From Brevibacillus antibioticus (GTDB taxonomy: Bacteria; Bacillota; Bacilli; Brevibacillales; Brevibacillaceae), in the NCBI RefSeq assembly GCF_005217615.1, contig NZ_SZNK01000001.1, forward strand, positions 2,692,501 to 2,756,500: a stretch of DNA of 64,000 nt. Direction: 5' to 3'. This document shows positions 9,436-19,605 of this stretch, piece after piece. The notes under the pieces are model-generated. The model was not told the origin of the DNA. It made no database searches and saw nothing but the letters and a program-made list of their open reading frames with translations. The translations under genes were made by a program, and so were the position numbers. The stretch's first letter is position 1. Every line of letters begins with the position of its first letter.

Positions 9436-9584
9436 CTCCTAATAAAATCGCTCCCAAAAAAGATACAGATGCAGCTATGAATCCTGCTGTATGTATTTAC
9501 ACCCATAAACTTGGCTACTGTTTCTGTACCCAGAAAAAAAGCCGCCAGCAAAATACCGACTAATACTTTCCACTTGTTGTTCAT
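9422..9584 (-). pseudogene. Small membrane protein gene with a one-base frameshift
   Basis: The 5' frame reads MNNKWKVLVGILLAAFFLG and on to VNTY, then becomes an unlikely Cys/Phe-rich sequence. Shifting by one base after the TAC codon gives AGFIAASVSFLGAILLGARR and a TAG that falls inside the terminator hairpin at 9417-9435. The joined product would be about 54 residues with two hydrophobic segments, a typical small integral membrane protein. The unshifted frame would instead read straight through the terminator. This points to a single-base deletion (or a two-base insertion) in this strain, or a sequencing error. Function is unknown. It is transcribed in the same direction as the acyl-CoA dehydrogenase but is separated from it by the terminator. 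Confidence 0.65.
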
Positions 9585-9660
9585 CTATTCACCCCGTTCG
9601 CGCTCTTCTGAAATTGTACCAGATAAGCAGCGAGAGGAACACGAGAAGTCAGGCAGAGTC

Positions 9661-10575
9661 TTAGAGCCGCAACCACGCGTACCAATATCCACGCGTGAAG
9701 AAAAACAAAGTTGACGCGATGAACACCTTAATGAACAACAGCAATTGAATCATATCCCGCTTCGCCGCTGGAATATACAAAGCCTGTATCTCTGCACCAA
9801 AGAAAAAGGCAAGTCCACATACAGCAAATACTCCCGCCCATTTCGCATTGGCCTTATTCATCAAGAAGCCCATTCCTGTGAGCAAACACGCAAGCGGTAC
9901 CCAGTACAACTCCGATGTCCACCATGTATAGTCCATCTCTACCCGCTGAACGGTTGTAATACCATACAAGATGGCCAAACCCAGTAACCCTGCATAGAGC
10001 AAATAAGCATAGCCGAAAACTATTGCACTGATGCACAATAGCATGCAAACGAAGCCTAAATAAAACAGGACAAACGGCAAGCTTCCATCCAATTTTTGAA
10101 TACAATAAACGCCTCCCGCGATCAAGATCACAAAAGACAAAGCCAGGAATAAATGCGTCAATGGCGGAGCCGATTTTCGATAAACCAGTCCCAGAATATA
10201 GAAAACCAGAGCAAAACAGGCAAAGATGGCAATTTGCATTGGGGTTTGAAAACGGTTAAAATGAAAAGCAAGTAAGATCAAACCAGCAATGACAAAGGCA
10301 CCAAGGAGCCATGCCACTACCATTTTCCCCGTCACTGGAGAGACAGTTCTAGGTGCATATGTATTTGTGACAGATGATGTTGAATTGACTTTTCCTGACA
10401 GCACACCCGGTGCCGTTCCCATTCGCTCATTCCCGCCTGCGGACGCCGGTGTATTTGGCCGATCCCCTTCTGTATACAGATTTAACAAGAAGATGCAGTA
10501 ATGTTCAGGCAGCAAATGGTTGCGCCGCCAGTTTTCAATTTCGGCGATGATCGTTCGCTTGCGCTGGTCGTCCAA
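9661..10575 (-). CDS. Polytopic membrane protein of unknown function
   Basis: This 304-residue protein has a soluble N-terminus (about 1-80) beginning MDDQRKRTIIAEIENWRRNHLLPEHYCIFLLNLY, then a Pro/Ser/Gly-rich linker, then about eight hydrophobic segments between residues 85 and 300. The N-terminal motif 'I..EI..WR...LLPE.YC.FLL.LY' followed by many membrane spans recalls the DUF2157-type membrane proteins, but I am not certain of the family. There are no catalytic motifs. It lies downstream of the rpoD terminator on the same strand, with its own ribosome site (AGGAGGGGCC) before ATG 10575. A role cannot be assigned. Confidence 0.75.
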   Translation of the reverse strand: MDDQRKRTIIAEIENWRRNHLLPEHYCIFLLNLYTEGDRPNTPASAGGNERMGTAPGVLSGKVNSTSSVTNTYAPRTVSPVTGKMVVAWLLGAFVIAGLILLAFHFNRFQTPMQIAIFACFALVFYILGLVYRKSAPPLTHLFLALSFVILIAGGVYCIQKLDGSLPFVLFYLGFVCMLLCISAIVFGYAYLLYAGLLGLAILYGITTVQRVEMDYTWWTSELYWVPLACLLTGMGFLMNKANAKWAGVFAVCGLAFFFGAEIQALYIPAAKRDMIQLLLFIKVFIASTLFFFTRGYWYAWLRL

Positions 10576-10618
10576 CGCGGCCCCTCCTAACTACGACAAA
10601 AAGTGTTTACTTCATGAA

Positions 10619-10647
10619 CAAGAAAAGCCTACGTCGCTAACGTAGGC
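10619..10647 (-). terminator. Terminator of the dnaG-rpoD operon
   Basis: On the minus strand GCCTACGT-TAGCG-ACGTAGGC is a perfect eight-base stem followed by TTTTCTTG, 20 bases after the rpoD stop. Confidence 0.85.
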
Positions 10648-10666
10648 CACATACTTCTTATATCGG

Positions 10667-11797
10667 TTATTCCAAGAAATCTTTTAAGCGTTTACTTCTA
10701 CTCGGATGACGCAATTTGCGAAGAGCTTTTGCTTCGATCTGACGAATCCGTTCACGCGTTACGCCAAACACTTTGCCTACTTCTTCTAACGTCCGTGTAC
10801 GACCGTCATCTAAACCAAAACGCAGACGCAGTACATTTTCTTCCCGGTCTGTTAATGTATCCAAAACGTCTTCCAACTGTTCTTTCAAAAGTTCATAGGC
10901 AGCTGCATCAGATGGCTCCAATGCATCCTGATCCTCAATGAAATCACCTAAATGGGAGTCGTCTTCTTCCCCAATTGGAGTCTCCAGGGATACTGGTTCT
11001 TGAGCAATCTTCATGATTTCCCGAACTTTTTCCGGAGTGAGATCCATTTTTTCAGCGATTTCTTCTGGCATAGGTTCACGACCTAGCTCTTGCAAAAGCT
11101 GACGGGAAACGCGAATTAATTTATTAATCGTTTCCACCATATGAACCGGAATTCGGATCGTTCTAGCCTGGTCTGCAATGGCACGGGTAATCGCTTGGCG
11201 AATCCACCAGGTCGCATACGTACTGAACTTGTAGCCTTTGCGATAGTCAAACTTTTCCACCGCTTTAATCAGACCCATGTTCCCTTCTTGAATCAAGTCG
11301 AGGAATAGCATCCCACGTCCTACATAACGCTTCGCAATCGATACAACCAATCGCAAGTTCGCCTCAGCCAAACGTCTTTTGGCTTCCTCATCACCTTGTT
11401 CAATTCGCTGTGCCAGTTTAATCTCCTCTTCTGCGGAGAGCAGAGGAACTCGACCAATTTCCTTCAGATACATCCGTACAGGGTCATTGATCTTAATTCC
11501 AGGCGGAACGGAGAGATCGTCATAATCAAATTCTTCGTTGTCCTCGTCCTTGATGATCATTTGATCGACTTCATCGTCGTCATCTTCATTCTCATTGTTG
11601 TTAATCTCAATGCCTTGATCACCAAGATATTCAAAAAACTCATCCATTTGATCAGAATCCTGTTCGAAACCTGCCAGGCGAGCAGTAATCTCCTTATACG
11701 ACAGTGCGCCACGTTTCTTACCTAATTCGACCAGCTGTTCCTTCACTTGTTCGATGGACGTTGCTTCCATGTCGGAAGTGATATTTTGTTTGTTCAT
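10667..11797 (-). CDS. rpoD: Primary RNA polymerase sigma factor SigA (RpoD)
   Basis: This 376-residue housekeeping sigma-70 factor has all conserved regions. Region 1.1 is acidic (about 1-100, with an EDDDDEV run). Region 1.2 contains [17 protein letters not shown]. Regions 2.1-2.4 include [38 protein letters not shown] and [15 protein letters not shown] (-10 recognition). Region 3 follows, and region 4.2 is [20 protein letters not shown] (-35 recognition). The length matches Bacillus SigA. It lies 34 bases downstream of dnaG and shares its promoter, the classical macromolecular synthesis operon without rpsU, which is at 28.8 kb. The many TTGACA/TATAAT promoters in the window are presumably its targets. 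Confidence 0.98.
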   Translation of the reverse strand: MNKQNITSDMEATSIEQVKEQLVELGKKRGALSYKEITARLAGFEQDSDQMDEFFEYLGDQGIEINNNENEDDDDEVDQMIIKDEDNEEFDYDDLSVPPGIKINDPVRMYLKEIGRVPLLSAEEEIKLAQRIEQGDEEAKRRLAEANLRLVVSIAKRYVGRGMLFLDLIQEGNMGLIKAVEKFDYRKGYKFSTYATWWIRQAITRAIADQARTIRIPVHMVETINKLIRVSRQLLQELGREPMPEEIAEKMDLTPEKVREIMKIAQEPVSLETPIGEEDDSHLGDFIEDQDALEPSDAAAYELLKEQLEDVLDTLTDREENVLRLRFGLDDGRTRTLEEVGKVFGVTRERIRQIEAKALRKLRHPSRSKRLKDFLE

Positions 11798-11831
11798 CTA
11801 CTTTCCCTCCTTCCCCGGGAATGATCTGAAG

Positions 11832-13706
11832 CTACCCTTCTTTTAAAGCATTTTCCAATTCAAGAATCTTCATCCCTGTAACGGCTGCTTGAAGTTCAAG
11901 TTGTTTGCGCGCATCCTCGCTGTCCGCTGCGGCCGCTTGGAGGTGTAAGCTCCGCTGCTCATCGCGCAATCGTTCCAACTCGGCACGCTTCGGGTAGTTA
12001 TTCACTTGTTTGATGTAGTCACCGATCTCTAATTCAGATACGTCGTTGTTGCACTCCATCATGGCCAATCCCGAGGCTAATTGCTTTAACAAATCGTCTT
12101 GCACGTAATGTATAAACTTTCCAGGGTCTTCCGGGTTTCCCTCTGCATAGTAGGCGTACAGGTAGGCAGCCAGCGCATCGTGTTCATCCACCTGAAAGTG
12201 GGCGCTACATTCCTGTTGGACGCGGGCAGCTATTTCTTCGTTCCGCATCATGTAGTAAAGCAGCATGCGCTCAGCCGTGTGATAAGCGGGTGGCAGTGTT
12301 TTCGCGAGCGTAACTTTGCCATTATTTATACTATTATTCCATGCTGGCGTCACTTTATCCCTTTGGCGCTCACTTTTTTGCTGATTGTAGGCGCGTTTGG
12401 ATTCCCATTTGAGATCTCCGAGAGTAAGGGAGTATTCTTCAGCCAATTGCCGCTGGTACATGTCCCGTTCAACCGGGCTGCTGAGCTCGTTGATGATCTC
12501 GACCGCCTTCGCAATTAAGCGAGCTTTGTCCGTCTCATCTTTTATTACGAACTGACTGCGTAAATGTTTCAGACGGAAAGCCGTAATTGGCATCGCCTGT
12601 AACAATACCTGCTGGGAAAATGCTTCAGCCCCATGCTGGCGGATGTAATCATCCGGGTCCACTCCTTGTGGAAGTGGAGCTACTCGAACGATCAAACCGG
12701 CTTGCTGCAAAACGTGAATCGCTTTGCTCGTTGCTTCTTGTCCTGCAGCATCTCCGTCATAACAGAGTACGACTGACTCTGTATTGCGACGAAGAATTCT
12801 GGCCTGCTGCTCCGTCAAGGCTGTTCCCAAAGTGGCAATGCCTTGCATAAAACCCGCCTGCCCTGCCGATATGACATCGACATATCCTTCAAACAATAGC
12901 GCCTCTTTTCTCTTTCTGATAATGGGGCGCGCACGATGAAGATTAAACAGCGTAGCACTTTTGTTGAACAAAAGGCTTTCCGGGCTATTCAGATACTTGG
13001 GTTGAGACTTTTGGTTGGAATTAGGCTTCGATCCTTGCAGTAAGCGCCCACCAAATCCGATGACGTTACCTTGGGAATCTTGGATCGGAAACATGATACG
13101 ACCTCGAAAGCGATCAAAGATTTTTCCTGCATCACTTCTGGCCAAAAGCCCTGCTTCCACCATCAATTCCTGTGAAAATCCCCGCTTTGTCAACTGCTGC
13201 GTCACGAAATCCCAGGAATCTGGAGCGAATCCGATTTGGTATTCGGCTATTGTCGCCTCAGACATTCCGCGCTTTGCGAGATACTTCATCGCTTCTGCGC
13301 CATAAGGGGTTTTCGTAAGCACGTAGTGGTAGAGGCGTGAAACGAACGTATGCGCTTCCTGCATCGCATGTTTCATCCGTTTTTCAGGTGATTCCTCTAC
13401 TTGCTGCGGCTGGGGCACAGCTATCCCGGCACGCTCCGCCAATTTGTGCAGTGCCTCTGGAAAAGTCAATTGCTCCAGTTTCATTAAAAAGGAAAAGATA
13501 TCCCCACCTGCTCCACAGCCAAAGCAATGAAAAAACTGTCGCTCTGCATTTACGTTGAAGGAAGGGCTCTTTTCAGAGTGAAACGGACATAGACCGAGAA
13601 AGGCACGACCGCTTTTTCTCAGTTGAACGTACTCTCCTACAACGTCTACGATGTCGACAGCGGCACGCACTTGATTTACAAATTCATCTGAAGTGGGACC
13701 AGTCAT
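11832..13706 (-). CDS. dnaG: DNA primase DnaG
   Basis: This 624-residue primase synthesises RNA primers for lagging-strand replication together with DnaB/DnaC helicase. The N-terminal CHC2 zinc ribbon is visible (CPFHSEKSPSFNVN and FFHCFGCGAGGD, residues about 40-70). The catalytic core follows with the TOPRIM domain (ALLFEGYVDVISAGQAGF, then CYDGDAAGQEA near 310), and a C-terminal helicase-interaction region occupies about 450-624. It is first gene of the dnaG-rpoD unit; ATG 13706 follows TATAAAGGTGG. A good SigA-type promoter lies 34-62 bases upstream. Confidence 0.97.
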   Translation of the reverse strand: MTGPTSDEFVNQVRAAVDIVDVVGEYVQLRKSGRAFLGLCPFHSEKSPSFNVNAERQFFHCFGCGAGGDIFSFLMKLEQLTFPEALHKLAERAGIAVPQPQQVEESPEKRMKHAMQEAHTFVSRLYHYVLTKTPYGAEAMKYLAKRGMSEATIAEYQIGFAPDSWDFVTQQLTKRGFSQELMVEAGLLARSDAGKIFDRFRGRIMFPIQDSQGNVIGFGGRLLQGSKPNSNQKSQPKYLNSPESLLFNKSATLFNLHRARPIIRKRKEALLFEGYVDVISAGQAGFMQGIATLGTALTEQQARILRRNTESVVLCYDGDAAGQEATSKAIHVLQQAGLIVRVAPLPQGVDPDDYIRQHGAEAFSQQVLLQAMPITAFRLKHLRSQFVIKDETDKARLIAKAVEIINELSSPVERDMYQRQLAEEYSLTLGDLKWESKRAYNQQKSERQRDKVTPAWNNSINNGKVTLAKTLPPAYHTAERMLLYYMMRNEEIAARVQQECSAHFQVDEHDALAAYLYAYYAEGNPEDPGKFIHYVQDDLLKQLASGLAMMECNNDVSELEIGDYIKQVNNYPKRAELERLRDEQRSLHLQAAAADSEDARKQLELQAAVTGMKILELENALKEG

Positions 13707-13739
13707 GTCTTTCCACCTTTATAAGGAGAATCGCACGTG

Positions 13740-13768
13740 AGAATATTTAGTTCGTCAAAATTCGTCAA
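13740..13768 (-). promoter_or_regulatory. Promoter of dnaG-rpoD
   Basis: On the minus strand TTGACG, a 17-base spacer and TATTCT lie about 35 bases before the dnaG start. Confidence 0.6.
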
Positions 13769-13909
13769 TTTCCTTCTTTGCATCAAACTTCTTTTCTTCT
13801 TTTCTACTTTTCCACATTTCTACGTGCAATAAACGCTAAGAAACTCACCTAAGATAAGTACCTCGGATAATTGATTTTCTACAAAAAACGTCAAAATCCT
13901 TCTTTCGGC

Positions 13910-14746
13910 CTATTTCCTTTCAGTTCGGAGATTATTTTTTCGAATCATCTCCAAAATGATGTTCGCCGTTTCCTCTACTGCCTTGTTGGATACATCGATA
14001 ACGGTACATCCGAGGCGCTCAATAATGCGCTTGGAATAAGCCAGTTCTTCGGCAATCCGTTCGAGATTCGCGTAATTTGCTTGTGCAGTCAATCCCAGGG
14101 CCTTCAGACGCTCTGTCCGAATGCCGTTCAGTTGCTCCGGATTAATGGTAAGCCCAATGCACCGTTCTATTGGCAGTTGGAACAATTCTTCTGGTGGCTC
14201 TACCTCCGGGACAAGCGGAACATTGGCAACCTTAAGTCGTTTGTTAGCCAAATACATGGAAAGAGGCGTCTTGGAAGTACGCGAAACGCCGATCAAAACC
14301 ACATCAGCACGCAACAGGCCGCGTGGGTCCCGACCATCGTCGTATTTGACAGCAAACTCGATGGCGTCTACTTTCCGGAAATACTCCTCATCCAGTCGGC
14401 GTACCAAGCCCGGTTTTCCAGTTGGTGGCTCTTTTAACATGCCCTGCAATGTATTCATCAAAGGCCCCATAACATCAAGAGCCGGAATTCCGTGAAGAGC
14501 AGCTTGTTTTGTAATATACGCATTCAACTCCGGAATGACCAGAGTAAATACGATCATTGCCCGCGATTCTTTTGCCGAAGCAATGATTTCGTCAATCGAT
14601 TCCTTGTCTTCTATATACGGATACTTTTGTACATCAAACAAAAAACGATCAAACTGACTAGCTCCTGCGCGAACGACAAGTTCGGCCGTTTCGCCGATGG
14701 AGTCTGAGACTACATAGATGAGCTGTCCTTGCTGATTACCTTGCAT
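13910..14746 (-). CDS. Pyruvate,water dikinase / PPDK regulatory protein (PPSR, YqfL family)
   Basis: This 278-residue bifunctional kinase/pyrophosphorylase regulates phosphoenolpyruvate synthase or pyruvate phosphate dikinase by ADP-dependent phosphorylation and Pi-dependent dephosphorylation. The N-terminus IYVVSDSIGETAELVVRAG is the family signature. The P-loop-like motif GVSRTSKTPLSMYLAN near residue 153 and LVPEVEPPEELF complete it. It is 11 bases downstream of the CcpN-like repressor and has its own GGAGGAG ribosome site, the conserved yqzB-yqfL pair. The coupling links gluconeogenic gene repression to control of PEP formation; this is known from Bacillus and inferred here. Confidence 0.93.
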   Translation of the reverse strand: MQGNQQGQLIYVVSDSIGETAELVVRAGASQFDRFLFDVQKYPYIEDKESIDEIIASAKESRAMIVFTLVIPELNAYITKQAALHGIPALDVMGPLMNTLQGMLKEPPTGKPGLVRRLDEEYFRKVDAIEFAVKYDDGRDPRGLLRADVVLIGVSRTSKTPLSMYLANKRLKVANVPLVPEVEPPEELFQLPIERCIGLTINPEQLNGIRTERLKALGLTAQANYANLERIAEELAYSKRIIERLGCTVIDVSNKAVEETANIILEMIRKNNLRTERK

Positions 14747-14757
14747 CGCTTCTCCTC

Positions 14758-15402
14758 CTACACTTTCGGTTCGCTGCCCAATTCTACAAATGCTTTCGCG
14801 ATCGTCGTCTTGGTGACGCGCCCCAACAGCTCCATTTGCTTCGGATCCTCCTCGCTAGGCCTTACGACAGGCAGAGAATCGATTTGAAAATCAATCAGCT
14901 TTTTGGCGGCTGCGTACAAGGTCTCATCAGGTGCGCATGTAATGATATTCGGCATCCTAGACATGATAATGCTGACTGGCACATCCTCCAGCGTCTTATT
15001 ACCTAAAGAAGCCCGCAGGAGGTCTTTTCGTGAGATCACGCCAGCCAAGTATCCTTTTTGATTAACAACGAATAACGTGCCAACATCCTCCAAAAAGAGG
15101 GTAACGATGGCGTCGTAAGCCGAGGCGGATTCGGAAACCACGATCGGTACGGCCTTGTAGTCATTGACGAGAAGCTTGTGAAGCCGTTCACTTATGACTG
15201 AGCTTGCGGGTCTGCCGGAATAAAAATACCCGACCCGAGGTCTGGCTTCTAGATATCCTGACATCGTGAGGATGGACAAATCAGGGCGCAGCGTCGCGCG
15301 AGTCAAATTCAGTCGCTCTGCGATATGCTCTCCTGTTATCGGTCCGTCATCCTTCACTATCTGTAAGATGTGCTCTTGTCGTTTGGTAAGCTCGATGACC
15401 AA
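14758..15402 (-). CDS. ccpN: CcpN-like transcriptional repressor (HTH plus CBS pair)
   Basis: This 214-residue protein has an N-terminal winged helix-turn-helix (about 5-60: RQEHILQIVKDDGPITGEHIAERLNLTRATLRPDLSILTMSGYLEARPRVGYFY) and two CBS domains (about 80-205, with VVNQKGYLAGVISRKDLLRASLG and SLPVVRPSEED...LLGRVTKTTIA). B. subtilis CcpN represses gapB and pckA during glycolytic growth and senses ATP/ADP through its CBS domains. The start appears to be TTG 15402 beside GGGGTGA. It is cotranscribed with the PPSR gene and separated from glyS by a strong terminator. Confidence 0.9.
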   Translation of the reverse strand: MVIELTKRQEHILQIVKDDGPITGEHIAERLNLTRATLRPDLSILTMSGYLEARPRVGYFYSGRPASSVISERLHKLLVNDYKAVPIVVSESASAYDAIVTLFLEDVGTLFVVNQKGYLAGVISRKDLLRASLGNKTLEDVPVSIIMSRMPNIITCAPDETLYAAAKKLIDFQIDSLPVVRPSEEDPKQMELLGRVTKTTIAKAFVELGSEPKV

Positions 15403-15471
15403 TCACCCCGGTTCTGTCTTTACCTCTTCCTAGTATTACTCTATTCGACGGGATATTCCTTCTTTCACGGG

Positions 15472-15512
15472 GAAAAAAGGTGCCCCCGCCTGATTTTCAG
15501 ACGAAGGCACCG
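15472..15512 (-). terminator. Terminator of glyQS
   Basis: On the minus strand GGTGCC-TT-CGTCTG pairs with CAGGCG-GG-GGCACC around AAAAT, followed by TTTTTT. Confidence 0.85.
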
Positions 15513-15524
15513 GTTTTATTTTGT

Positions 15525-17594
15525 TTACGCAAAAACAATTTTGGAAAAATCTGCATAGCGGTATAGCACACGAGAAAGCTGCAAGAGAAGGCCCAGACGA
15601 TTCGCACGAACTGCCTGATCTTCTGCCATCACCATGACTTTATCAAAGAATGCGTTGATCGGCTGGCGCAAGGTTGACAAGGTTGCGAGTACCTTCTCTT
15701 GATCCTTCAGACCTTCTACATCCTTCTGAACAGCTTGGAATGCCTGATACAAGGCACGTTCCACATCTTCTGCGAACAGAGCTTCGCTGACTTGGTCTGC
15801 TTCCGCTTTTTGTGCCAGATTGTTCACCCGGTTAAACTGCTCCACAATCAGCTTGAATTCTTCTGATTGTACCGCTCCCATCAATGCTTTTGCTTTTGCC
15901 AGCACCTCTGGAACCAGTGTCAGGTCGGTAGCAAGAACAGCGTCGATGACATCGTAACGAACGCCATGATCCTGCAAGACGTTTTTCAGACGGAGTGCGA
16001 AGAAGTCTACGAGATCTTTTTTCACGTCTTCTGCCGCTCTCTTGTTTACTCCTTGTGCGACATAGCCTTCCAGTGCGGCATTCCACAGGTCAGCAAGAGA
16101 AATTTGCCAGTCGCGCTCCACCAAAATCGTAACAATCCCCGCTGCCATACGGCGCAGACCATACGGGTCCTGAGAGCCAGTAGGCACAATCCCAATCGAG
16201 AAGCAGCCTACGATTGTGTCCATCTTGTCAGCCAGACTGACAATAGCACCTTGGGCGGAAGCAGGCATTTTGTCCCCTGCAAAACGCGGGAGGTAATGCT
16301 CGAATACGCCACTTGCAACGAGGTCCGACTCACCCGCTTTACGCGCGTAATCCTCACCCATAATCCCTTGCAGTTCAGGGAATTCACCTACCATGTTAGT
16401 AACGAGGTCAAATTTTGCGATTTCTGCAATGCGGTCTACTTGTTTCGTCTCTTCCGCGCTCACAGTAAGCTTGCTTGCAATTTGAGCAGCTGTTTTGCGT
16501 ACACGGCGAACTTTATCACCGATTGTTCCCAGCTCTTCATGGTAAACGATTGTCTCCAAACGCTTCAGGCAGCTCTCAATGGACAGCTTTTGGTCTTCTA
16601 CATAGAAGAAACGAGCATCAGACAGGCGTGCGCGAAGAACTTTCTCATTCCCTTTCGCTACGTTTTCCAGAGCGCGACTGTCTCCGTTACGCACGGTCAC
16701 AAAATGATTCAGCAATTGACCCTGTGCGTTTTCAACAGGGAAATAACGCTGGTGCTCACGCATGGAGGTAACCAAAACCTCGCGTGGAATGGAAAGGAAT
16801 TCTTGCTCGAACGTACCGTAAAGAGCGGTTGGATATTCTACCAGATGGACTACCTCATCCAGAAGTCCTTCGTCCATTGGAATTGTCCAGCCATTTTCTT
16901 TCTCCAAGCGATGAATTTGTTCTACGATAGCTGCTCTGCGCTCGTCGGGATTCACCATGACATACTGACTATCCAGCTTGCTCACGTATTCGCTTGGGTG
17001 ATTCAACGTAACCTCTGTTCCCAAGAAGCGGTGTCCACGAGAAACACGTCCGCTTTTTACGCCTGCAATCTCCAGATCGATCAATTCGTCGCCGAACAAA
17101 GCAACCATCCAACGAATCGGACGAACGTATTTCAAATCGCGCGCGCCCCAACGCATATTTTTCGGGAAGCTCATACCGGTGATCACTTCAGCCAGTTGCG
17201 GCAACAGCTCGGTAGTCGGTTTTCCCGCTTCGGATTTGCGAGCATGAACATACTCGATCCCGTTTACTTCTTTATAATACAGTTGGTCAGGCTCAACATT
17301 GTTGCTTCGTGCAAATCCGAGTGCTGCCTTGGACCAGTTCCCCGCTTCATCTTGTGCGATTTTTCGTGCAGGACCTTTCGCTTCATCATTGCGGTCAGGC
17401 TGCTTTTCTGCTAATCCATCGATCAACAGAGCAAAACGACGAGGTGTCTCCAATGCCGTAATTTGATCAAACGGCACTCGCTCAGCAGTCAGCCACTTTT
17501 CTACTTTTTCTTTGAATTGTGCCGCTGCTTGTGCGACAAAACGAGCAGGCATTTCTTCCAAACCAACCTCTACAAGTAGATCGCGCTTACTCAT
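15525..17594 (-). CDS. glyS: Glycyl-tRNA synthetase beta subunit
   Basis: This 689-residue beta subunit of the alpha2beta2 glycyl-tRNA synthetase handles tRNA binding. The N-terminus [15 protein letters not shown] is the family signature, with [20 protein letters not shown] at about 155-175. The HD-like region has [20 protein letters not shown] near 400, and a C-terminal anticodon-binding (DALR-type) domain lies beyond residue 580. It overlaps the end of glyQ by eight bases, consistent with coupled translation of the two subunits. The operon is under the glycine T-box described upstream. Confidence 0.97.
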   Translation of the reverse strand: MSKRDLLVEVGLEEMPARFVAQAAAQFKEKVEKWLTAERVPFDQITALETPRRFALLIDGLAEKQPDRNDEAKGPARKIAQDEAGNWSKAALGFARSNNVEPDQLYYKEVNGIEYVHARKSEAGKPTTELLPQLAEVITGMSFPKNMRWGARDLKYVRPIRWMVALFGDELIDLEIAGVKSGRVSRGHRFLGTEVTLNHPSEYVSKLDSQYVMVNPDERRAAIVEQIHRLEKENGWTIPMDEGLLDEVVHLVEYPTALYGTFEQEFLSIPREVLVTSMREHQRYFPVENAQGQLLNHFVTVRNGDSRALENVAKGNEKVLRARLSDARFFYVEDQKLSIESCLKRLETIVYHEELGTIGDKVRRVRKTAAQIASKLTVSAEETKQVDRIAEIAKFDLVTNMVGEFPELQGIMGEDYARKAGESDLVASGVFEHYLPRFAGDKMPASAQGAIVSLADKMDTIVGCFSIGIVPTGSQDPYGLRRMAAGIVTILVERDWQISLADLWNAALEGYVAQGVNKRAAEDVKKDLVDFFALRLKNVLQDHGVRYDVIDAVLATDLTLVPEVLAKAKALMGAVQSEEFKLIVEQFNRVNNLAQKAEADQVSEALFAEDVERALYQAFQAVQKDVEGLKDQEKVLATLSTLRQPINAFFDKVMVMAEDQAVRANRLGLLLQLSRVLYRYADFSKIVFA

Positions 17595-18519
17595 TTGTAT
17601 CCTCTCCCTTCACCTGATTCACTTGATCCGCAGTGTTTGCGTTGCCTTTTTGCAAAAGCGGGAAACCGAGGCGTTCACGCTCTTTATAGTAGGTTTGTGC
17701 TACTTCACGAGACAGATTGCGTACACGAGCGATATAGCCAGTACGCTCCGTCACACTGATGGCTCCACGCGCATCAAGCAAGTTGAAGGTGTGAGAGCAT
17801 TTCAGTACGTAGTCATACGCCGGGTAAACCAGTCGCTCCGCCATTAGTCTTTTTGCTTCTGCCTCATACGTATTGTAGAGAGAGAACAGCATGTCGACAT
17901 CTGACAGCTCGAATGTGTATTTGGAATGCTCGTATTCTGGTTGCAGGAATACATCTCCGTACGTATACCCGTTGCACCATTCCAGATCGAACACATTTTC
18001 TTTTTCCTGAATATAGGAAGCCAAACGCTCCAGTCCATAAGTCAGCTCGACTGCCACTGGTTTACATTCCAAACCGCCCACTTGCTGGAAGTATGTGAAC
18101 TGTGTGATCTCCATTCCGTCCAGCCAAACTTCCCAGCCTAAGCCCCATGCTCCGAGACCAGGGTGCTCCCAGTTGTCCTCTACAAATCGGATATCATGCT
18201 CCAGTGGCTCGATTCCGAGTTCGCGCAAGCTCTCCAGGTACAGCTCCTGAATGTTGTCGGGCGATGGCTTCATGATCACTTGGAACTGGTGATGCTGATA
18301 CAAACGGTTCGGGTTTTCCCCATAGCGTCCGTCAGCCGGGCGACGGGAAGGCTCTACATATGCCACATTCCACGGCTCAGGTCCAATGGAACGAAGGAAG
18401 GTCATTGGGTTTAGCGTACCTGCCCCTTTTTCAACGTCATACGGCTGGACAATAAGACAGTTTTGCTTTGCCCAAAAGTTTTGCAGCGTCAAAATGATGT
18501 CTTGAAATGTCATTTTCAT
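17587..18519 (-). CDS. glyQ: Glycyl-tRNA synthetase alpha subunit
   Basis: This 310-residue catalytic alpha subunit of the bacterial-type glycyl-tRNA synthetase activates glycine. Class II motifs are present: [24 protein letters not shown] at the N-terminus, [25 protein letters not shown] near 65-90, and [20 protein letters not shown] near 140-160. I place the start at ATG 18519 (MKMTFQDI), seven bases after GAGGAGG. The longer open frame upstream is T-box leader, not protein. The gene overlaps glyS by eight bases. Confidence 0.97.
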   Translation of the reverse strand: MKMTFQDIILTLQNFWAKQNCLIVQPYDVEKGAGTLNPMTFLRSIGPEPWNVAYVEPSRRPADGRYGENPNRLYQHHQFQVIMKPSPDNIQELYLESLRELGIEPLEHDIRFVEDNWEHPGLGAWGLGWEVWLDGMEITQFTYFQQVGGLECKPVAVELTYGLERLASYIQEKENVFDLEWCNGYTYGDVFLQPEYEHSKYTFELSDVDMLFSLYNTYEAEAKRLMAERLVYPAYDYVLKCSHTFNLLDARGAISVTERTGYIARVRNLSREVAQTYYKERERLGFPLLQKGNANTADQVNQVKGEDTNE

Positions 18520-18559
18520 GCTTTTTCCTCCTCTAAAATTATTCGAACTTGGCTTTAAG

Positions 18560-18796
18560 TCGAAACTAAAAAAACCTCCCGCCTCTACACTGCCAGATGC
18601 GACAGTGTAGGGACGAGAGGATTCTCGCGGTTCCACCCTACTTGGCGAATGACTTCTTCGCCCACCTTACAATTAAATTGCTCCAGAACGCCCTTCATCA
18701 GCATGGTGACCGGGCTTCCACTATCCCCGATTCGCTATTCACAACCAGTAGCTGACTACTCTTTTCCTTCACGGCAACATTCGGTATACAAGTTTG
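18560..18796 (-). promoter_or_regulatory. Glycine T-box riboswitch (glyQS leader)
   Basis: The minus-strand leader carries the T-box sequence GGTGGAACCGCG (18637-18626), which pairs with the NCCA end of uncharged tRNA. The specifier codon is GGC (Gly) at 18692-18690 in the context GAAGGGCGTTCTGGAGC, as in the B. subtilis glyQS leader. The terminator stem runs from CCTCTCGTC through the CTACACTG / CAGTGTAG hairpin to GGCGGGAGG, followed by seven T residues. Uncharged tRNA-Gly should favour the antiterminator and switch on glyQS. Confidence 0.95.
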
Positions 18797-18802
18797 GTTC
18801 TT

Positions 18803-18831
18803 ATCATAACGAAAACAAATTCGTATGTCAA
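18803..18831 (-). promoter_or_regulatory. Promoter of the glyQS T-box operon
   Basis: On the minus strand TTGACA, 17 bases and TATGAT form a near-consensus SigA promoter. The -35 box directly abuts the recO stop codon, and the start would lie near 18796. Confidence 0.85.
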
Positions 18832-19605
18832 TTAGTCCGCATCTGATTGCGTCATTCTTTCCATTCGCTCAAGCTGTTCCAGAAATGCTCGACTTTTCAG
18901 CCTGAGATCCAGATACTCGTCCATGAAGCTACGCAGCACATGCTTGAGCTGGTTGCGTGTAGCCGGTTTTACTTCAATGTCACCAAGCCGCTCCAAATCA
19001 AATACCTGGAACAGCCGTAACAGCTTCCAGGTAGAGGGTGTAACAGCCATGGCATACGGATCGGAAGGCTGGCAAACTGGGCACAACAGGCCGCCCTGTC
19101 CCACACTGATTGCATAGGGCTCGCGTTGTTCGCCACAGTTTACACACGCCGTGAGCTGCGGGGAGATCCCCGCTACAATTAGCATCTTGGTCTCAAAAAT
19201 TCGACACAGGATCTCAGCATCTCGTCCTTCATCCAAATAACGGAACGTATGGAGGAGTAGCTGAAACAAGTAGGGATTCGGCTCTTTTTCCTGCGTCAGT
19301 CGATCCAAAAGTTCTGCTATGTATGCGGCATAAGCCGTAGCAGTCAGGCTTTGCCGCATATCCCGGAACGAATCCAGCATATCTCCCTGTGAGAGATCCG
19401 GCATTCCCGTACCGGGTCCTGCCTTGCATAGATAATAACTATGCGAAAACAGCTGGGAGACGGCGGCAATGCGGCTTTTGGTCTTTTTGGCACCACGGGC
19501 CATCACGCCTAATTTGCCGTTCTCCCGGGTAAACAATGTCACCACTTTGCTGGACTCACCATAGTCCACACTGCGAATGACAATTCCTTCCCACTTTACA
19601 AGCAT
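18832..19605 (-). CDS. recO: DNA repair protein RecO
   Basis: This 257-residue recombination mediator loads RecA on SSB-coated DNA with RecR. The N-terminal OB fold starts [42 protein letters not shown] zinc-binding motif (CVNCG ... GGLLCPVC, residues about 148-175) sits in the helical C-terminal domain. Length is typical. Its ATG overlaps the end of the small yqzL gene by ten bases, keeping the Bacillus era-yqzL-recO order. Confidence 0.95.
   Translation of the reverse strand: MLVKWEGIVIRSVDYGESSKVVTLFTRENGKLGVMARGAKKTKSRIAAVSQLFSHSYYLCKAGPGTGMPDLSQGDMLDSFRDMRQSLTATAYAAYIAELLDRLTQEKEPNPYLFQLLLHTFRYLDEGRDAEILCRIFETKMLIVAGISPQLTACVNCGEQREPYAISVGQGGLLCPVCQPSDPYAMAVTPSTWKLLRLFQVFDLERLGDIEVKPATRNQLKHVLRSFMDEYLDLRLKSRAFLEQLERMERMTQSDAD

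Noticed and set aside
13871..14437. Long open frames opposite the PPSR gene (also opposite glyS, dnaK and lepA).
   Set aside because: They are antisense shadows of well-recognised genes, with no ribosome sites or protein-like composition.
18520..18636. An N-terminal extension of GlyQ by about 39 residues.
   Set aside because: It is the T-box terminator and leader; a strong ribosome site precedes ATG 18519.
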